Shown here piece after piece: positions 1-11,858 of a DNA stretch of 64,000 bases. This DNA comes from Shewanella mangrovi (GTDB lineage Bacteria; Pseudomonadota; Gammaproteobacteria; Enterobacterales; Shewanellaceae). Both the position numbers and the translations under genes were made by a program. Each line of letters opens with the position of its first letter. Within the stretch, counting starts at the first letter, position 1. The stretch spans positions 124,001 to 188,000 of the forward strand of contig NZ_JPEO01000004.1 of NCBI RefSeq assembly GCF_000753795.1, in the 5' to 3' direction. The notes under the pieces were generated by a model. The model saw nothing but the letters and a program-made list of their open reading frames with translations, was not told the DNA's origin and did no database searches.

Positions 1-1
1 C

Positions 2-451
2 GATATTCGTCTGGGGCGTGCCTTATTGGCGAATACCTATGGCCCGGAAAACCATCCGGTATTGATGGCGGGAAGTGCTCAATACTGGAATGGTAGCCAG
101 TGGCAATCAAACCCCGATGATAGCTGCTCTGTGGTCAGTCCCGCGATGTTGTCGCAAACGACGAATGCCACATTGGGATATCTGTTTGAACCGGCACTGG
201 CAAGTGGACAAGCAATATCCCGAACTGGTGCCCCTGCCGCCTTATCTAATGGCGATTATAGTGTGCGCTGGCTGTCATCTGGCACCTATCGTGGCAAAGT
301 GACAGCGCCTGTGGGCGTGCCGGAATGGTTGCAATGGTATTGGGGTTTTGACGGTGCGGGTAATACTGTGTTGTTGGACCCCCGTGCGAGTGCTTACTTC
401 GGCCGTTACCGCGGTAACGACCGTGTGATCAATTGGCGTGAGCAGCATTAG
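2..451 (+). CDS. mshQ: MSHA biogenesis protein MshQ, C-terminal fragment
   Basis: The reading frame is open from the first complete codon at base 2 to the stop at 451, so this is the tail of a gene that begins outside the window. The roughly 149 visible residues resemble the DUF6701/MshQ C-terminus of Shewanella and Vibrio, a large exported protein encoded at the end of the mannose-sensitive haemagglutinin type IV pilus operon. Aromatic and Gly-rich segments such as QWYWGFDG and the closing DPRASAYFGRYRG are what I use to recognise it. Its position directly before mreB matches the usual Shewanella order. An internal ATG at 26 exists, but homologous-looking sequence (DIRLGRALLANTYG) runs through it, so 26 is not the start. 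The exact role of MshQ in pilus biogenesis is poorly known. Confidence 0.75.
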   Translation, partial: DIRLGRALLANTYGPENHPVLMAGSAQYWNGSQWQSNPDDSCSVVSPAMLSQTTNATLGYLFEPALASGQAISRTGAPAALSNGDYSVRWLSSGTYRGKVTAPVGVPEWLQWYWGFDGAGNTVLLDPRASAYFGRYRGNDRVINWREQH

Positions 452-662
452 CCTTGTGCTGGAAGACTAAAAAATCATCATTATTGGCTTAGTTTCGGCG
501 CCAATTGAATGACATGCGCCAGAACTTAATTAATCGTCCGAAAAAAATGCCACTCGTCAGCGTTTGTTAGGCTTATCAGTCTTGTAGAACTGGGGTGGCA
601 TTGATAAAGTTAGCTAATTTCCAAATTCTCTTCTCCGACTCCACAGAATACAGGCTAGTTAA

Positions 663-1712
<1,050 letters not shown>

Positions 1713-1760
1713 TCTCGGGATTAACTCGATATGGCGGTGTAATGCCGCCTTATTTATTCT

Positions 1761-2645
1761 ATGCAGCCTATTTTTGCCCGCGGTGTTTCCGTTCAATTTC
1801 GTCTGACACTGGCAGTTCTTCTGTCGGTGGCATTGTTATTTGCGAATAAAAAATTAGAGCCAGTGCGTGAGTCATTGGCGTCGCTGTTAAGCCCTGTGCA
1901 ATATTTGGCGACCGCGCCCGGTGAATTGTTTGACTGGGGTGCCGAAAATCTCGCTTCACTCAGTATGCTGAAAAAGCAAAATCAGGAGTTGTTGCGCCAG
2001 CAACTGATGATGAGTGAACGTCTGCAACGCTTTGAACATCTGCGTCAGGAAAACGAACGCTTGCGAGCTTTGCTGGGGTCTCCCTTGCATATGGACGCAC
2101 GCAAAATGGTGGCGGAAGTCATTGAAGTTGCAAGCGATCCTTTCCATCAATATGTGGTGATCAATCACGGCAGTAACAACGGTGTGTTCGTCGGCCAGCC
2201 TGTAGTCGATGCACAAGGGGTTGTTGGGCAAGTGGTGGAAGTCAATGCGTTGACCTCGCGAGTATTGCTGATTTCCGATCCTAAGCAAGGCATTCCAGTG
2301 CGGATTACGCGTAATGACGTGCGGGTGATTGCGAACGGCAATGGTGAACTCGACCAACTCGACTTGCGTTATGTGGCCAAGAGTACGGATATCAAAGTCG
2401 GCGATTTATTGGTGACGTCTGGATTAGGCAACCGTTTTCCTGAAGGATATCCGGTAGCACGAGTAATCAATATCAATCGTGATGACGGCCAAAATTATCT
2501 GAAAGTGACCGCGCAGCCAATGGCCGCGCTAGATCGTATTCGCTATCTGTTGTTGATTTGGCCTGAGCAGCAAGCGAGCGAAAAGGCTGCTGTGACTGAA
2601 GACGCGACTAAGGTTAATGACAAGCAAGAGGAGCCCAAGTCATGA
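1761..2645 (+). CDS. mreC: Rod shape-determining protein MreC
   Basis: MreC is the bitopic periplasmic scaffold of the elongasome, linking cytoplasmic MreB to PBP2 and RodA. The 294 residues show a short cytoplasmic N-terminus, one membrane segment (about residues 14-28), a coiled coil (about 67-100, with LKKQNQELLRQQ and RQENERLRALLG) and the beta-rich MreC core. The core includes the typical VVINHGSNNGVFVGQPVV and the later GDLLVTSGLGNRFPEGYPVA. The C-terminal 30 residues are polar and probably disordered. The gene ends four bases inside mreD, implying translational coupling. Confidence 0.97.
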   Translation: MQPIFARGVSVQFRLTLAVLLSVALLFANKKLEPVRESLASLLSPVQYLATAPGELFDWGAENLASLSMLKKQNQELLRQQLMMSERLQRFEHLRQENERLRALLGSPLHMDARKMVAEVIEVASDPFHQYVVINHGSNNGVFVGQPVVDAQGVVGQVVEVNALTSRVLLISDPKQGIPVRITRNDVRVIANGNGELDQLDLRYVAKSTDIKVGDLLVTSGLGNRFPEGYPVARVININRDDGQNYLKVTAQPMAALDRIRYLLLIWPEQQASEKAAVTEDATKVNDKQEEPKS

Positions 2646-3130
2646 CGATGGATCATGCACACGGACGCCTCATCGTCTGGTTTTCATTGCTGGTAGGCTT
2701 GCTGTTTGAGTTGATGCCGGTGCCTGATATTGTGCTGCCGTTTCGGCCGGATTGGTTGCTGCTGATCTTAATCTATTGGTCGATGGCACTGCCGCATCGC
2801 TACAACATTCTGACTGCGTTTGTGATGGGGACGCTGCTCGATGTGTTGTTGGGGGCGCATCTCGGTATTCGTTCGCTGGCATATTCGTTAGCTATCTATC
2901 TGATAGTGCTTAATTTCCAGCGGTTAAGAACCTATTCGTTTTTACAGCAAACGGTGCTGGTCGGCATTGTGCTGTGTATTTATCACCTGATTGTGTTCTG
3001 GCTGCAATTTTTGTTAGAGCACGCAACCTTTTCTGCTGAACTGTTGTGGCCGACCGTGTCCAGCATGATTTTGTGGCGTTGGGTGTTCTGGGTTTTGCGA
3101 CGTATTCGGCGTCGTTACAAGGTACGTTAA
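2642..3130 (+). CDS. mreD: Rod shape-determining membrane protein MreD
   Basis: MreD is a small polytopic inner-membrane protein of the elongasome that partners MreC. The 162-residue product is almost wholly hydrophobic, with about five predicted membrane helices. It contains the family-typical start of helix 1 ([10 protein letters not shown]) and [13 protein letters not shown], and ends in a basic cytoplasmic tail ([10 protein letters not shown]). The ATG overlaps the end of mreC by four bases, behind a GAGGAG-type ribosome-binding site. The next gene, maf, follows within two bases, so mreBCD-maf is probably one transcript. Confidence 0.95.
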   Translation: MTMDHAHGRLIVWFSLLVGLLFELMPVPDIVLPFRPDWLLLILIYWSMALPHRYNILTAFVMGTLLDVLLGAHLGIRSLAYSLAIYLIVLNFQRLRTYSFLQQTVLVGIVLCIYHLIVFWLQFLLEHATFSAELLWPTVSSMILWRWVFWVLRRIRRRYKVR

Positions 3131-3131
3131 T

Positions 3132-3713
3132 ATGAAATTAGTGCTGGCGTCGGCGTCGCCACGTCGTCGTGAATTATTGGCACAGTTGGGATTAGCCGTC
3201 GCTGATTTCTCTTTTGCAGTGTTAGCGACAGATATTGATGAGTCAGCGCGCCAAGGTGAAGCCGCGACCGATTTCGTGAGTCGCTTAGCGTTGGAAAAAG
3301 CGCAGGCAGGGCTGGCGTTGTGTGGTGATACACAAGCGGTCGTGCTTGGCTCCGATACCATAGTAGTGGCTGGTGATACGGTACTTGGTAAACCACAGGA
3401 TGCTACTGATGCGTTCGCGATGCTGCGCCGACTGAGTGGTGCCAGCCATCGTGTCATGACCGCCGTTGCCTTAGTCTCTGCGACTAAAACGGTGTCGACT
3501 CTGGTGACAACCCAAGTTACCTTCACCGCAATGAGCGATGCGCAGATCCACGCTTATATCGCCAGTGGTGAGCCGATGGATAAAGCTGGAGCTTACGGTA
3601 TTCAGGGATTGGGTGGCAGTTTTGTTGAGCGTATTGATGGCAGCTACTCTGCAGTCGTGGGCTTGCCGTTGGTGGAAACTCGGAGTTTGCTGCAGCAAAT
3701 GCAGTTGATTTAA
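3132..3713 (+). CDS. maf: Maf-like nucleotide pyrophosphatase (YhdE type)
   Basis: Maf proteins hydrolyse non-canonical or modified nucleoside triphosphates (dTTP/UTP for the YhdE branch) to monophosphates. The 193 residues contain the signature [10 protein letters not shown] near the N-terminus, GSDTIVV in the middle and [12 protein letters not shown] near the C-terminus. Together these form the ITPase-like active-site pocket. The gene directly follows mreD, the conserved arrangement in gammaproteobacteria. The choice of YhdE over YceF rests on this location, with moderate certainty. Confidence 0.93.
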   Translation: MKLVLASASPRRRELLAQLGLAVADFSFAVLATDIDESARQGEAATDFVSRLALEKAQAGLALCGDTQAVVLGSDTIVVAGDTVLGKPQDATDAFAMLRRLSGASHRVMTAVALVSATKTVSTLVTTQVTFTAMSDAQIHAYIASGEPMDKAGAYGIQGLGGSFVERIDGSYSAVVGLPLVETRSLLQQMQLI

Positions 3714-3803
3714 ATATTAATTTGGCATAAATCCACATTTTCGGCAGATTTCAACGCTAGCAACCGATAGAATCAAACGATCAGCATTCAGCAGGGGTAC
3801 ATT

Positions 3804-5315
3804 GTGAGTTCCAGTGGTTTCTTCAATAGCAAGACAGCGCCGCGTAAGGCCGGCTCTGAGCTGTTGATCAACGTGACTCCCACAGAAGCTAGAGTTGCTT
3901 TGATCGAACATGGTGTGTTGCAAGAGGTGCATATTGAACGCCGCATGAAACGCGGCATCGTCGGCAACATCTACAAAGGTAAAATCAGCCGTGTGCTGCC
4001 TGGCATGCAGGCGGCGTTTGTCGACATCGGCCTAGAAAAAGCCGCCTTTCTGCACGCTTCTGATATTTTTCCTCATACCGAATGTGTTGCCGATATTGAG
4101 AAAGGCAACTTCGTCGTGCGTGACATTGCCGAGCTAGTGCGCCAAGGGCAAGACATTATGGTGCAAGTGGTGAAAGATCCGCTCGGCACCAAAGGTGCGC
4201 GTCTCACCACCGATATTACTCTACCATCGCGTTATTTAGTTTTTATGCCGGGCTCCAGTCATATTGGGGTATCGCAGCGGATTGAGTCGGAAGAGGAGCG
4301 GGTTCGCCTCAAAGACATTACCGTGCCGTTTGTCGATGAAGATGGTGGCTTTATTATTCGTACCGCTGCCGAAGGCGCCGGTGAAGAGGAACTCAGACAA
4401 GATGCGGCATTCTTGCGCCGCGTATGGGCTAAAGTCAGCGAACGGCGAAAACGCCCGGGCACTATGTTGCTGTATCAAGATTTAGCCTTGCCAGTGCGGG
4501 TCGTGCGTGACTTTGTTGGTTTGGAGCTGGATAGCATTCAGGTCGACGCCAGCAGCACTGTCGAAGAATTGCAGTTGTTTGCGCAAGAGTTTATGCCGGA
4601 TGTGGCTGGTAAGATTGAGCATTATGCCGGGCCGTCCCCTCTGTTTGATCTTTATGATGTTGAAAACGAAATTCAGCGTGCTTTAGAGCGTAAGGTTGAG
4701 TTGAAGTCGGGTGGCTATCTGATCATCGATCAGACCGAAGCCATGACCACGGTCGATATCAACACCGGTGGCTTTGTCGGCCATCGTAATCTTGAAGAAA
4801 CCATCTTTAACACCAATATGGAAGCGACGCTGGCGATTGCACGACAGCTACGTTTGCGTAATCTCGGTGGCATTATCATTATCGACTTTATCGACATGAC
4901 CAACGAGGAACATAAAGAGCGGGTGTTGAACAGTCTCGCCAATGCCTTGTCCAAAGATAGAGTCAAAACCAATATTTCCGGCTTTAGCGGCTTAGGGCTA
5001 GTAGAGATGACCCGCAAGCGTACGCGCGAAAGTTTGGAGCATGTATTGTGTGGCGAGTGTCCTGCTTGTCGCGGTGCAGGCTCAATGAAGACGGTGGAAA
5101 CCGTCTCCTATGAAGTCTTCCGTGAGATTATTCGCCTCGATCGTACTTATAAAGCCGATGAGTTTTTAATTTATTGCGCGCCAGCGGTGTATGAAACCCT
5201 TGCAGCCGATGAGGCCCACTCGCTGGCGGAACTAGAAGTCTATATCGGTAAACGAGTTCGCTTGCAGTGTGAACCCATGTATGTACAAAGCAAATTTGAT
5301 GTGGTGATGGTTTAG
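3804..5315 (+). CDS. rng: Ribonuclease G
   Basis: RNase G is the RNase E-like endoribonuclease that matures the 5' end of 16S rRNA and degrades some mRNAs. It starts at a GTG (3804), and the 503-residue length is near the E. coli protein (489). An S1-like RNA-binding region lies at about 40-130. The catalytic domain has the two Mg-binding aspartates in TTVDINTGG (about residue 317) and IIDFIDM (about 360). The zinc-link motif CGECPACRGAGS is near residue 418. The stop overlaps the first base of yhdP. The N-terminal MSSSGFFNSKTAPRK segment is longer than in E. coli, so the start could lie slightly downstream. Confidence 0.96.
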   Translation: MSSSGFFNSKTAPRKAGSELLINVTPTEARVALIEHGVLQEVHIERRMKRGIVGNIYKGKISRVLPGMQAAFVDIGLEKAAFLHASDIFPHTECVADIEKGNFVVRDIAELVRQGQDIMVQVVKDPLGTKGARLTTDITLPSRYLVFMPGSSHIGVSQRIESEEERVRLKDITVPFVDEDGGFIIRTAAEGAGEEELRQDAAFLRRVWAKVSERRKRPGTMLLYQDLALPVRVVRDFVGLELDSIQVDASSTVEELQLFAQEFMPDVAGKIEHYAGPSPLFDLYDVENEIQRALERKVELKSGGYLIIDQTEAMTTVDINTGGFVGHRNLEETIFNTNMEATLAIARQLRLRNLGGIIIIDFIDMTNEEHKERVLNSLANALSKDRVKTNISGFSGLGLVEMTRKRTRESLEHVLCGECPACRGAGSMKTVETVSYEVFREIIRLDRTYKADEFLIYCAPAVYETLAADEAHSLAELEVYIGKRVRLQCEPMYVQSKFDVVMV

Positions 5316-8300
5316 TGAAGCTACGTCTTTGTCCTTATAAGATTGGTCGTATTTGTTGGCAAGTTTTAGCACTGATATTGGTGTTATTCGCGCTGATGGT
5401 CAGTCTTATTCGCGGCTTACTGCCACAACTTGATGAACTGCGCCTTGAGCAGTACGTTGAACAGCAGTATGGCGTTAAAGTGCAACTCGGGCAGCTGTCA
5501 GCTAAGTGGCAAGCTTACGGGCCATCGGTGAGTGTGGCCTCGGTTGAGTTACCGCAGCAGGATGAGCTACCACTGACGTTGTCGGTGCAGAATGTTCAGA
5601 TCAAACTCGATTTCTGGCAAACCCTGCTGACGCTAAAACCTCAAGTGGAAAACGTCAATTTCGGCCATGTTTTTCTCTCGCTAGATCTCGATAAACTCGC
5701 AGCGCCTGCCAGTAGCAACGACAGCAAACAAGCTAGCACGAGCAATATGGACTGGCTTTATGCCTTACTGCTGGAGCAACTGGAACAATATGCGATTGAC
5801 GATGCGACGGTGCAGTTGTTGTCGACGTCACATCAGTATCAACCTATCCACTTACGTCAATTACGCTGGCTGAATCATGGCACGCGCCATCGTGCCAGTG
5901 GTGCCTTGTATCTTGATGATACACCTGCGGGCGGTGAGCATCTTAGTCTGAACGTGGATCTATCCGGTGATGGTTATGACCCCGACAGCATCAATGGTCA
6001 GCTCTATCTGGCGGCTAACCAATTAAACCTCGGCGCTTGGGCATCGGATCGCAGTAAGGCACGTAATGAGCCGTTGTCGGTTCCGGTGCAGGGCGTGGTC
6101 AATCTGCAAGCATGGTTTGACGTGAATCATCGTGCTGTGGGCAGCGGTTTAATCAGGTTAGGGCATTCAGCGTTAGACTGGCAGCAGGATAACGAGCAAC
6201 AGAGTTTTGTCATTAATGGTGGCGATTTCCTCTGGCAAACTACGGCTGATGGATGGCAACTCAGCAGTCAACGACTAGCGTTTAGCAGTAATCAGCAGCC
6301 GTGGCAGGATTTTACCGTGCAAGCGCAGCAGCGTGGCACACAATTTTTTGGTCATATTGGCAAGATAGAGCTAATGGCATTGCGGCCTCTGATCCCATTA
6401 ATCCCCGGTGTCAGCCCTGCCACAACCCAGCAGTTACTGGCGTTAAATGCCAAGGGCGAGATTGCAGAGGTCAACCTCTATCAAGGCCCAGATAATAAGT
6501 TTCAACTCAATGCACCAATAAAGGCCGCCAGTTGGCAAGCTTCCGGCGCAATTCCTGGCAGTGGCACTATCGACGCAACGCTGTCGCTGCATGGTGATTT
6601 CTTAAGTGCTCGTTTGCCTAAACAGCAATATCAGCTCGACTTTGCTAAACAGTTTAGTGCGCCGTTGCGGTTTGAGAGTGACGCCATTACTGGAGGCTTT
6701 GATGTGGCAGGTCAGCGCCTGATTGTGCCTGAGTTACAGCTGCACAATGATGATTTAAGTCTCGCGGCCAGCGCCGCATTGGACTTCAGCGACGATACGA
6801 CGCTGAGTTTATCGGCAGCGCTGCAGCTACATGATTTAGCCCATGCGCATCGCTATTTTCCGCTACAGGCGATGGGGGAAAGTCTTAGCGATTATCTCAC
6901 CAGTGCGATTAAAGCAGGCCATAGCGACGATGCCGCCGTTGTGTGGCGTGGTGCGTTAACAGATTTTCCATATAACGAACATCAAGGGATATTCCAAGCC
7001 GGCTTTACCCTGCAGCAGGGCACCTACGCGTTTCAACCAGATTGGCCAGCCGCGGATAAATTGCAACTTGATGCACTATTTGAAAATGCCGCGATGCGGT
7101 TGCATGTTCAGCAAGGGATGTTGCGTCAGGTCGATATCAGTGGAGCGGATATCGTAATTCCGAGCATGGAGGCGCATAGCGAACTGCATGTCGATGCTAA
7201 GTTGCACGCCTTCGGTCCAGCCGTGACTGACGTGATGAACTTGTCACCGCTTACCAGTGTCAGTTCTACACTCAACATAGTGCAGATCCGTGATGCCATC
7301 GATGGCGAATTACATCTCAATATTCCGCTTTATGTTGGCGGCGTTGCCGACGTCAAAGCCAAGGTGGCACTTAATAATACGCCGGTTTATCTCAGCAAGC
7401 CAGGCGTGCTGCTCGATAAACTTAACGGTGAAGTGAGCATTGATAACGAATTAATCTCCACTGAAAAGCTCAGTGGACTGATGTACCAACAGCCTATTCA
7501 GCTGAGTTTTGATACTGGTAGGGTAAATGAGCACTTTGGTGTGAATGTGAAGCTGAATAGTCAGTGGGATCTCAACCGTTTGCCGGCGGAGCTTAATAAT
7601 CCGCTGACATCTTTTTATGCGGGTAAGATGTCGTGGAAAGGGAATTTACGGCTGATTTTTGATGAATCAGGTTTTCGCGTGCAAGCGAATGCTGATGCCG
7701 ATCTCACCGACAGCAGTTTGCTTATGCCTGCGCCGTTTAATAAAGCGGTTGGGCAACCGCTCACCGCTACGGCCGAGTTGTTAGGCGATGATAAACAGGC
7801 CTCACTTGATATTCGAATGGCTAATCTGGCGGAATTCTGGGGCAGCTTTGATGTCGATGCCGACAATCTTAAAAGTTACGATGTCATGCTCGGGCGCCCG
7901 TTCCGCAGTGGCGATAAGCTGACCAAGCAAGACGGTAAACTTTGGCTGGCATTAGGCGATACCCAGTTTGATGCGTGGCAGCCAGTGATAGAAGCGTTTG
8001 TGAATGACACGCAATCTGCGACCCAAGCGGCGACTGTACCCACCAGTGTTACAGCGGTTAGCGAACCGGCGGCGCCTGCTACGAAAGTGCGTGGCTTCTT
8101 CCCGCCACTGAAAGGGATCGGCGGTAGCGTCCAGCAGTTATCGATGCTGGGACATCAGTTCACTAATGTAAATCTCGATGCGCATGACACAGAGCAGTCA
8201 TGGATGTTTAACATTGATGCGCCGGAGTTCGCTGGCAACGTGGATATTTTCCCGGACTGGTGGAACCAAGGCTTAAAAGTCGTTGCGAATCATCTTTATC

Positions 8301-9475
8301 TTATTCCTTTGGCGCCAACGACTACCACCACTGACAGCAGCGCGACTCAGCCATCGCAACTGCCGCCGCTGGCAGTGGATATTAATGATTTCAGCTATCA
8401 AGGCCGGGCCTTAGGGCACTTGGCATTGCAGGGCGCGCCGTCTGACAATGGTTACCATATTCAAACTTTTTCGCTGAGTTCTCCGCAGGGGGAATTGCAG
8501 GGGCAGGGTGACTGGTTAACGAAAGATGGTGAAAACCTGACCAAAGTGAACTTTACGGTGGACTCGGCGAACTTTGAGCAGCTTGCCGCGATCTTTGATG
8601 CGAATCCCGGTGTAAAAGATTCCTCGTTAAAACTCAACGCGAATCTGGACTGGCACGGTAGCCCCACAGCCTTTAACTTGCCAAGTTTAAATGGTGATGT
8701 GCGTTTTGATCTCGGCAAAGGGCACATGGAACAGCTTAGCGACAAGGGCGCGCGTATTTTCTCGCTGTTTAGTTTGGATTCTTTGCTGCGTAAGTTGTCG
8801 CTCGACTTCTCCGATGTATTTGGTAAAGGGCTGTATTTCAATACCTTTGGTGGTGATTTACATCTGGATAACGGCATGCTCAAAACCACCAACACCGAAA
8901 TGGATGCGGTGGCCGGTAATATGAAAGTACGCGGCTACACAGACCTCGTCAGTCAGAGCCTTAACTATGATATTCGTTTTGCCCCCAAACTAGCCTCCAG
9001 TGTGCCGACTGTAGTGCTGCTCAGTACCAGTGCCTGGACGATGGGGATTGGCGCCTTTGCCTTGACCAAAGTATTGGAGCCTGTGATTGAGGTGATCTCT
9101 GAAATCCGTTTCCGTCTGACTGGCACTATGGAGAATCCTAAGCTTGAAGAGCTGGAGCGTAAGAGCAAAGAAATTGAGATTCCAAAGAGCATTTTGCCGG
9201 AAGATAAACGTGGCGATGGTAAAGATGCAGAAGGTGAAGCGCCAGCAACAGAAGCAACGCCTAGCAGCGGTAATGACACGCTAACCCCAGCAGCAGAAAA
9301 AACGCCTGCTCCCCAGCAAGCTGCTCCAACCAATGTGGTGCCATTGCCAACTGCTAATCCAACGCCTGCAACCAGTACGCCGAAATCAACGCCTAAGCCG
9401 CCAGCAACAGAGACCGAGGAACAGCCCAATGCAAGTCAGTCTGTTACAGTGCCAAAGCAGCCGCAAGCCGCCTGA
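5315..9475 (+). CDS. yhdP: YhdP, AsmA-like phospholipid-transport protein
   Basis: YhdP, with TamB and YdbH, is thought to bridge the periplasm and carry phospholipids to the outer membrane. The 1386-residue product begins at a GTG overlapping the rng stop. One membrane helix at about residues 13-35 anchors a very long beta-rich periplasmic region of the DUF3971/AsmA-2 type. The C-terminal core ends with the conserved RFRLTGTMENPKLEEL. It is longer than E. coli YhdP (about 1266) mainly because of a low-complexity tail rich in Pro, Thr, Ala and Glu over about the last 100 residues. The final 47 bases overlap the next gene's start. Confidence 0.93.
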   Translation: MKLRLCPYKIGRICWQVLALILVLFALMVSLIRGLLPQLDELRLEQYVEQQYGVKVQLGQLSAKWQAYGPSVSVASVELPQQDELPLTLSVQNVQIKLDFWQTLLTLKPQVENVNFGHVFLSLDLDKLAAPASSNDSKQASTSNMDWLYALLLEQLEQYAIDDATVQLLSTSHQYQPIHLRQLRWLNHGTRHRASGALYLDDTPAGGEHLSLNVDLSGDGYDPDSINGQLYLAANQLNLGAWASDRSKARNEPLSVPVQGVVNLQAWFDVNHRAVGSGLIRLGHSALDWQQDNEQQSFVINGGDFLWQTTADGWQLSSQRLAFSSNQQPWQDFTVQAQQRGTQFFGHIGKIELMALRPLIPLIPGVSPATTQQLLALNAKGEIAEVNLYQGPDNKFQLNAPIKAASWQASGAIPGSGTIDATLSLHGDFLSARLPKQQYQLDFAKQFSAPLRFESDAITGGFDVAGQRLIVPELQLHNDDLSLAASAALDFSDDTTLSLSAALQLHDLAHAHRYFPLQAMGESLSDYLTSAIKAGHSDDAAVVWRGALTDFPYNEHQGIFQAGFTLQQGTYAFQPDWPAADKLQLDALFENAAMRLHVQQGMLRQVDISGADIVIPSMEAHSELHVDAKLHAFGPAVTDVMNLSPLTSVSSTLNIVQIRDAIDGELHLNIPLYVGGVADVKAKVALNNTPVYLSKPGVLLDKLNGEVSIDNELISTEKLSGLMYQQPIQLSFDTGRVNEHFGVNVKLNSQWDLNRLPAELNNPLTSFYAGKMSWKGNLRLIFDESGFRVQANADADLTDSSLLMPAPFNKAVGQPLTATAELLGDDKQASLDIRMANLAEFWGSFDVDADNLKSYDVMLGRPFRSGDKLTKQDGKLWLALGDTQFDAWQPVIEAFVNDTQSATQAATVPTSVTAVSEPAAPATKVRGFFPPLKGIGGSVQQLSMLGHQFTNVNLDAHDTEQSWMFNIDAPEFAGNVDIFPDWWNQGLKVVANHLYLIPLAPTTTTTDSSATQPSQLPPLAVDINDFSYQGRALGHLALQGAPSDNGYHIQTFSLSSPQGELQGQGDWLTKDGENLTKVNFTVDSANFEQLAAIFDANPGVKDSSLKLNANLDWHGSPTAFNLPSLNGDVRFDLGKGHMEQLSDKGARIFSLFSLDSLLRKLSLDFSDVFGKGLYFNTFGGDLHLDNGMLKTTNTEMDAVAGNMKVRGYTDLVSQSLNYDIRFAPKLASSVPTVVLLSTSAWTMGIGAFALTKVLEPVIEVISEIRFRLTGTMENPKLEELERKSKEIEIPKSILPEDKRGDGKDAEGEAPATEATPSSGNDTLTPAAEKTPAPQQAAPTNVVPLPTANPTPATSTPKSTPKPPATETEEQPNASQSVTVPKQPQAA

Positions 9476-10274
9476 AAATCTCGCCTTTATCGCACAGCAG
9501 CTTGCACAATTACCGCGAGCTGCCGATGAACCACAACTGGTGGTATTACCTGAATGCAGTTTGTTATTCGGTGGCCATGAAGGTGAACAACTGGCATTGT
9601 CCTCCACTGAGGGGGCCGATTCGCTGTTTGCGCACTTAGCCGCGCTAGCCAAGAAATACCATGTCTATCTGGCGGGAGGCACCATTCCTGTTACCAGTGG
9701 CGATGGCCGGGTGTACAGCCGTAGCATTTTGTTTGATGATCAAGGTAGCGAGCTGGGCAGCTACGACAAGCTACATCTGTTTGATGTCGATGTGAGTGAT
9801 AACACTGGCGCTTATCGGGAAAGTGATACCTTTTGCGCTGGTGAGCGTATCTCCGTAGTGCCAACCCCTTTTGGCCATTTGGGCATGACAGTATGTTACG
9901 ATTTGCGCTTTGCCGATCTGTTTCGAGCACTACGTTTGCAAGGTGCTGAGCTGATTATTGTGCCAGCGGCCTTTACCAAGGTCACTGGCGCCGCGCATTG
10001 GGAAGTATTGTTGCGTGCTAGGGCTATTGAAACGCAATGCTATATTTTAGCGGCCGCACAATGGGGCGCGCATAACGAAGGTGGACGACAAACCTGGGGA
10101 CAATCGATGATTGTCGATCCGTGGGGAAAAATCGTCGCGCAACTGCCCGAAGGTACGGGCTGGGTGCAAGCCAAGTTGGATAAACAGCTACTTGCTAAAG
10201 TTCGTCAAGATATGCCAGTCTGCCAGCATAATCGATTTGCAGCGCCACAATTGCTGGCGACGCCGAGAAAATAA
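9429..10274 (+). CDS. Carbon-nitrogen hydrolase (nitrilase superfamily)
   Basis: This is a nitrilase-fold amidase of the Nit/omega-amidase-like branch; family members deaminate amides such as deaminated glutathione or alpha-ketoglutaramate. I chose the ATG at 9429 ([11 protein letters not shown]) because family homology begins there, even though the frame is open further upstream inside yhdP. The product is then 281 residues. The catalytic triad is visible: E42 in [11 protein letters not shown]114 in YDKLHLFD and C156 in MTVCYDLRF. The start lies inside the yhdP tail (47-base overlap), so the two are probably translated from one message. The specific substrate is not determinable here. Confidence 0.93.
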   Translation: MQVSLLQCQSSRKPPENLAFIAQQLAQLPRAADEPQLVVLPECSLLFGGHEGEQLALSSTEGADSLFAHLAALAKKYHVYLAGGTIPVTSGDGRVYSRSILFDDQGSELGSYDKLHLFDVDVSDNTGAYRESDTFCAGERISVVPTPFGHLGMTVCYDLRFADLFRALRLQGAELIIVPAAFTKVTGAAHWEVLLRARAIETQCYILAAAQWGAHNEGGRQTWGQSMIVDPWGKIVAQLPEGTGWVQAKLDKQLLAKVRQDMPVCQHNRFAAPQLLATPRK

Positions 10275-10312
10275 TTATCAACCAGAACCCAAGTTCTAGT
10301 GAGAGTGTATTC

Positions 10313-11761
10313 ATGCCATTTTTAACTCAAGTTGGCGACAGCCTGTTACAGCAAGGACTCGATCTCGAAGATCTGCAGGGCTATCTAAAACATATCCATC
10401 AGCACCAAGTTGATTTTGCCGATCTCTATTTTCAGGGCAGTCGTCATGAGTCTTGGGTGCTGGAAGACGGCATTATTAAAGAAGGCAGTTTTCATATCGA
10501 GCGTGGTGTGGGGGTGCGTGCTAACAGCGGTGAAAAAACCGGGTTTGCTTACGCAGATGAAATCACCCCCAATGCATTGACTGCTGCAGCCGAAGCTGCG
10601 CGTGGCATTGCCGTCAGCGGCGGTCAGCACAAGGTACAGGCATGGAAACGTCGTGGCGTAAAACCTCTGTATCAGGAACAAGATCCGATTGCGGCACTTA
10701 ACGAGGCCAGCAAGATCGCCCTGTTAAAAGAGGCTGATGCCTATATTCGCAGTCTCGATAGCCGCATTATTCAAGTTGTGGTGAGCCTTGCCGGTGTTTA
10801 TGAAGAGATTTTGGTGGCGGCCAGTGATGGCACGCTGGCGGCTGATATTCGTCCGTTAGTACGCTTTAACTGCTCGGTGATTATTGAAGACAATGGCCGT
10901 CGTGAACGCGGTGGCGCTGGTGGCGGTGGTCGTCACGACTATAGCGTGCTGATGGCCAATGCCGATGATGGGTTGCCAATGTGTTTCGCGTTTGCTCGTG
11001 AAGCGGTACGCCAAGCGCAAGTTAACCTCACCGCTGTTGATGCTCCTGCTGGTGAAATGCCAGTGGTGCTGGGTGCGGGCTGGCCAGGTGTGTTGCTCCA
11101 TGAGGCGGTTGGTCATGGCTTGGAAGGTGACTTTAACCGCAAGGGCAGCAGTGCCTTTAGTGGTCGCATTGGTCAACAGGTCGCGTCTGAGTTAGTAACT
11201 GTGGTGGATGACGGTACGCTGCCAAATCGCCGTGGATCACTGAGTATTGATGATGAAGGTACACCAACGCATCACACTGTGCTGATTGAAAACGGCGTGC
11301 TCAAAGGCTATATGCAAGATAAGCTCAATGCCCGCTTGATGGGGCAAGCACCTACCGGCAATGGTCGTCGCGAATCCTATGCGCATCTGCCGATGCCACG
11401 TATGACCAACACGTATATGCTGGCAGGTAAAAGTGATCCTAAAGATATTATCGCCTCGGTTGAGAAAGGCATCTATGCGCCGAACTTTGGTGGCGGTCAG
11501 GTGGATATCACCTCCGGCAAGTTTGTTTTCTCTGCCTCAGAAGCTTATTTGATCGAAAACGGCGAGATTACCCAAGCGGTGAAAGGTGCCACCTTAATCG
11601 GTAACGGCCCTGAAGCGATGAGCATGATCTCAATGGTCGGTAATGATTTGGCACTGGATAAAGGTGTGGGCGTGTGTGGTAAGGATGGCCAGAGCGTTCC
11701 CGTAGGTGTGGGACAACCCACGCTAAAACTAGACCGTATGACGGTTGGCGGTACTGCCTGA
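10313..11761 (+). CDS. tldD: Metalloprotease TldD
   Basis: TldD is the zinc-protease half of the TldD/TldE(PmbA) pair, which degrades unfolded peptides and matures peptide antibiotics such as microcin B17. The 482 residues carry the HExxxH zinc motif at H263-E264-H268 ([11 protein letters not shown]) and the C-terminal conserved Cys motif [13 protein letters not shown]. The partner gene pmbA is about 5.5 kb downstream, separated by the efflux operon and darP. The ATG follows a GTGAGAG-type ribosome-binding site. Confidence 0.97.
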   Translation: MPFLTQVGDSLLQQGLDLEDLQGYLKHIHQHQVDFADLYFQGSRHESWVLEDGIIKEGSFHIERGVGVRANSGEKTGFAYADEITPNALTAAAEAARGIAVSGGQHKVQAWKRRGVKPLYQEQDPIAALNEASKIALLKEADAYIRSLDSRIIQVVVSLAGVYEEILVAASDGTLAADIRPLVRFNCSVIIEDNGRRERGGAGGGGRHDYSVLMANADDGLPMCFAFAREAVRQAQVNLTAVDAPAGEMPVVLGAGWPGVLLHEAVGHGLEGDFNRKGSSAFSGRIGQQVASELVTVVDDGTLPNRRGSLSIDDEGTPTHHTVLIENGVLKGYMQDKLNARLMGQAPTGNGRRESYAHLPMPRMTNTYMLAGKSDPKDIIASVEKGIYAPNFGGGQVDITSGKFVFSASEAYLIENGEITQAVKGATLIGNGPEAMSMISMVGNDLALDKGVGVCGKDGQSVPVGVGQPTLKLDRMTVGGTA

Positions 11762-11858
11762 TCACAGCTTATCGTTGACCCTTGTTGGCTCGCTGGCATC
11801 TATCAGGTGCCAGTGATATTATCTACACGGAGTTAGAGTAAATACTCTAGAGGTATGG

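Noticed and set aside
9333..9428. An upstream start of the nitrilase-like gene giving 313 residues
   Set aside because: The extra 32 residues are the out-of-frame reading of the yhdP tail and do not resemble the family, which begins at MQVSLLQ (9429).
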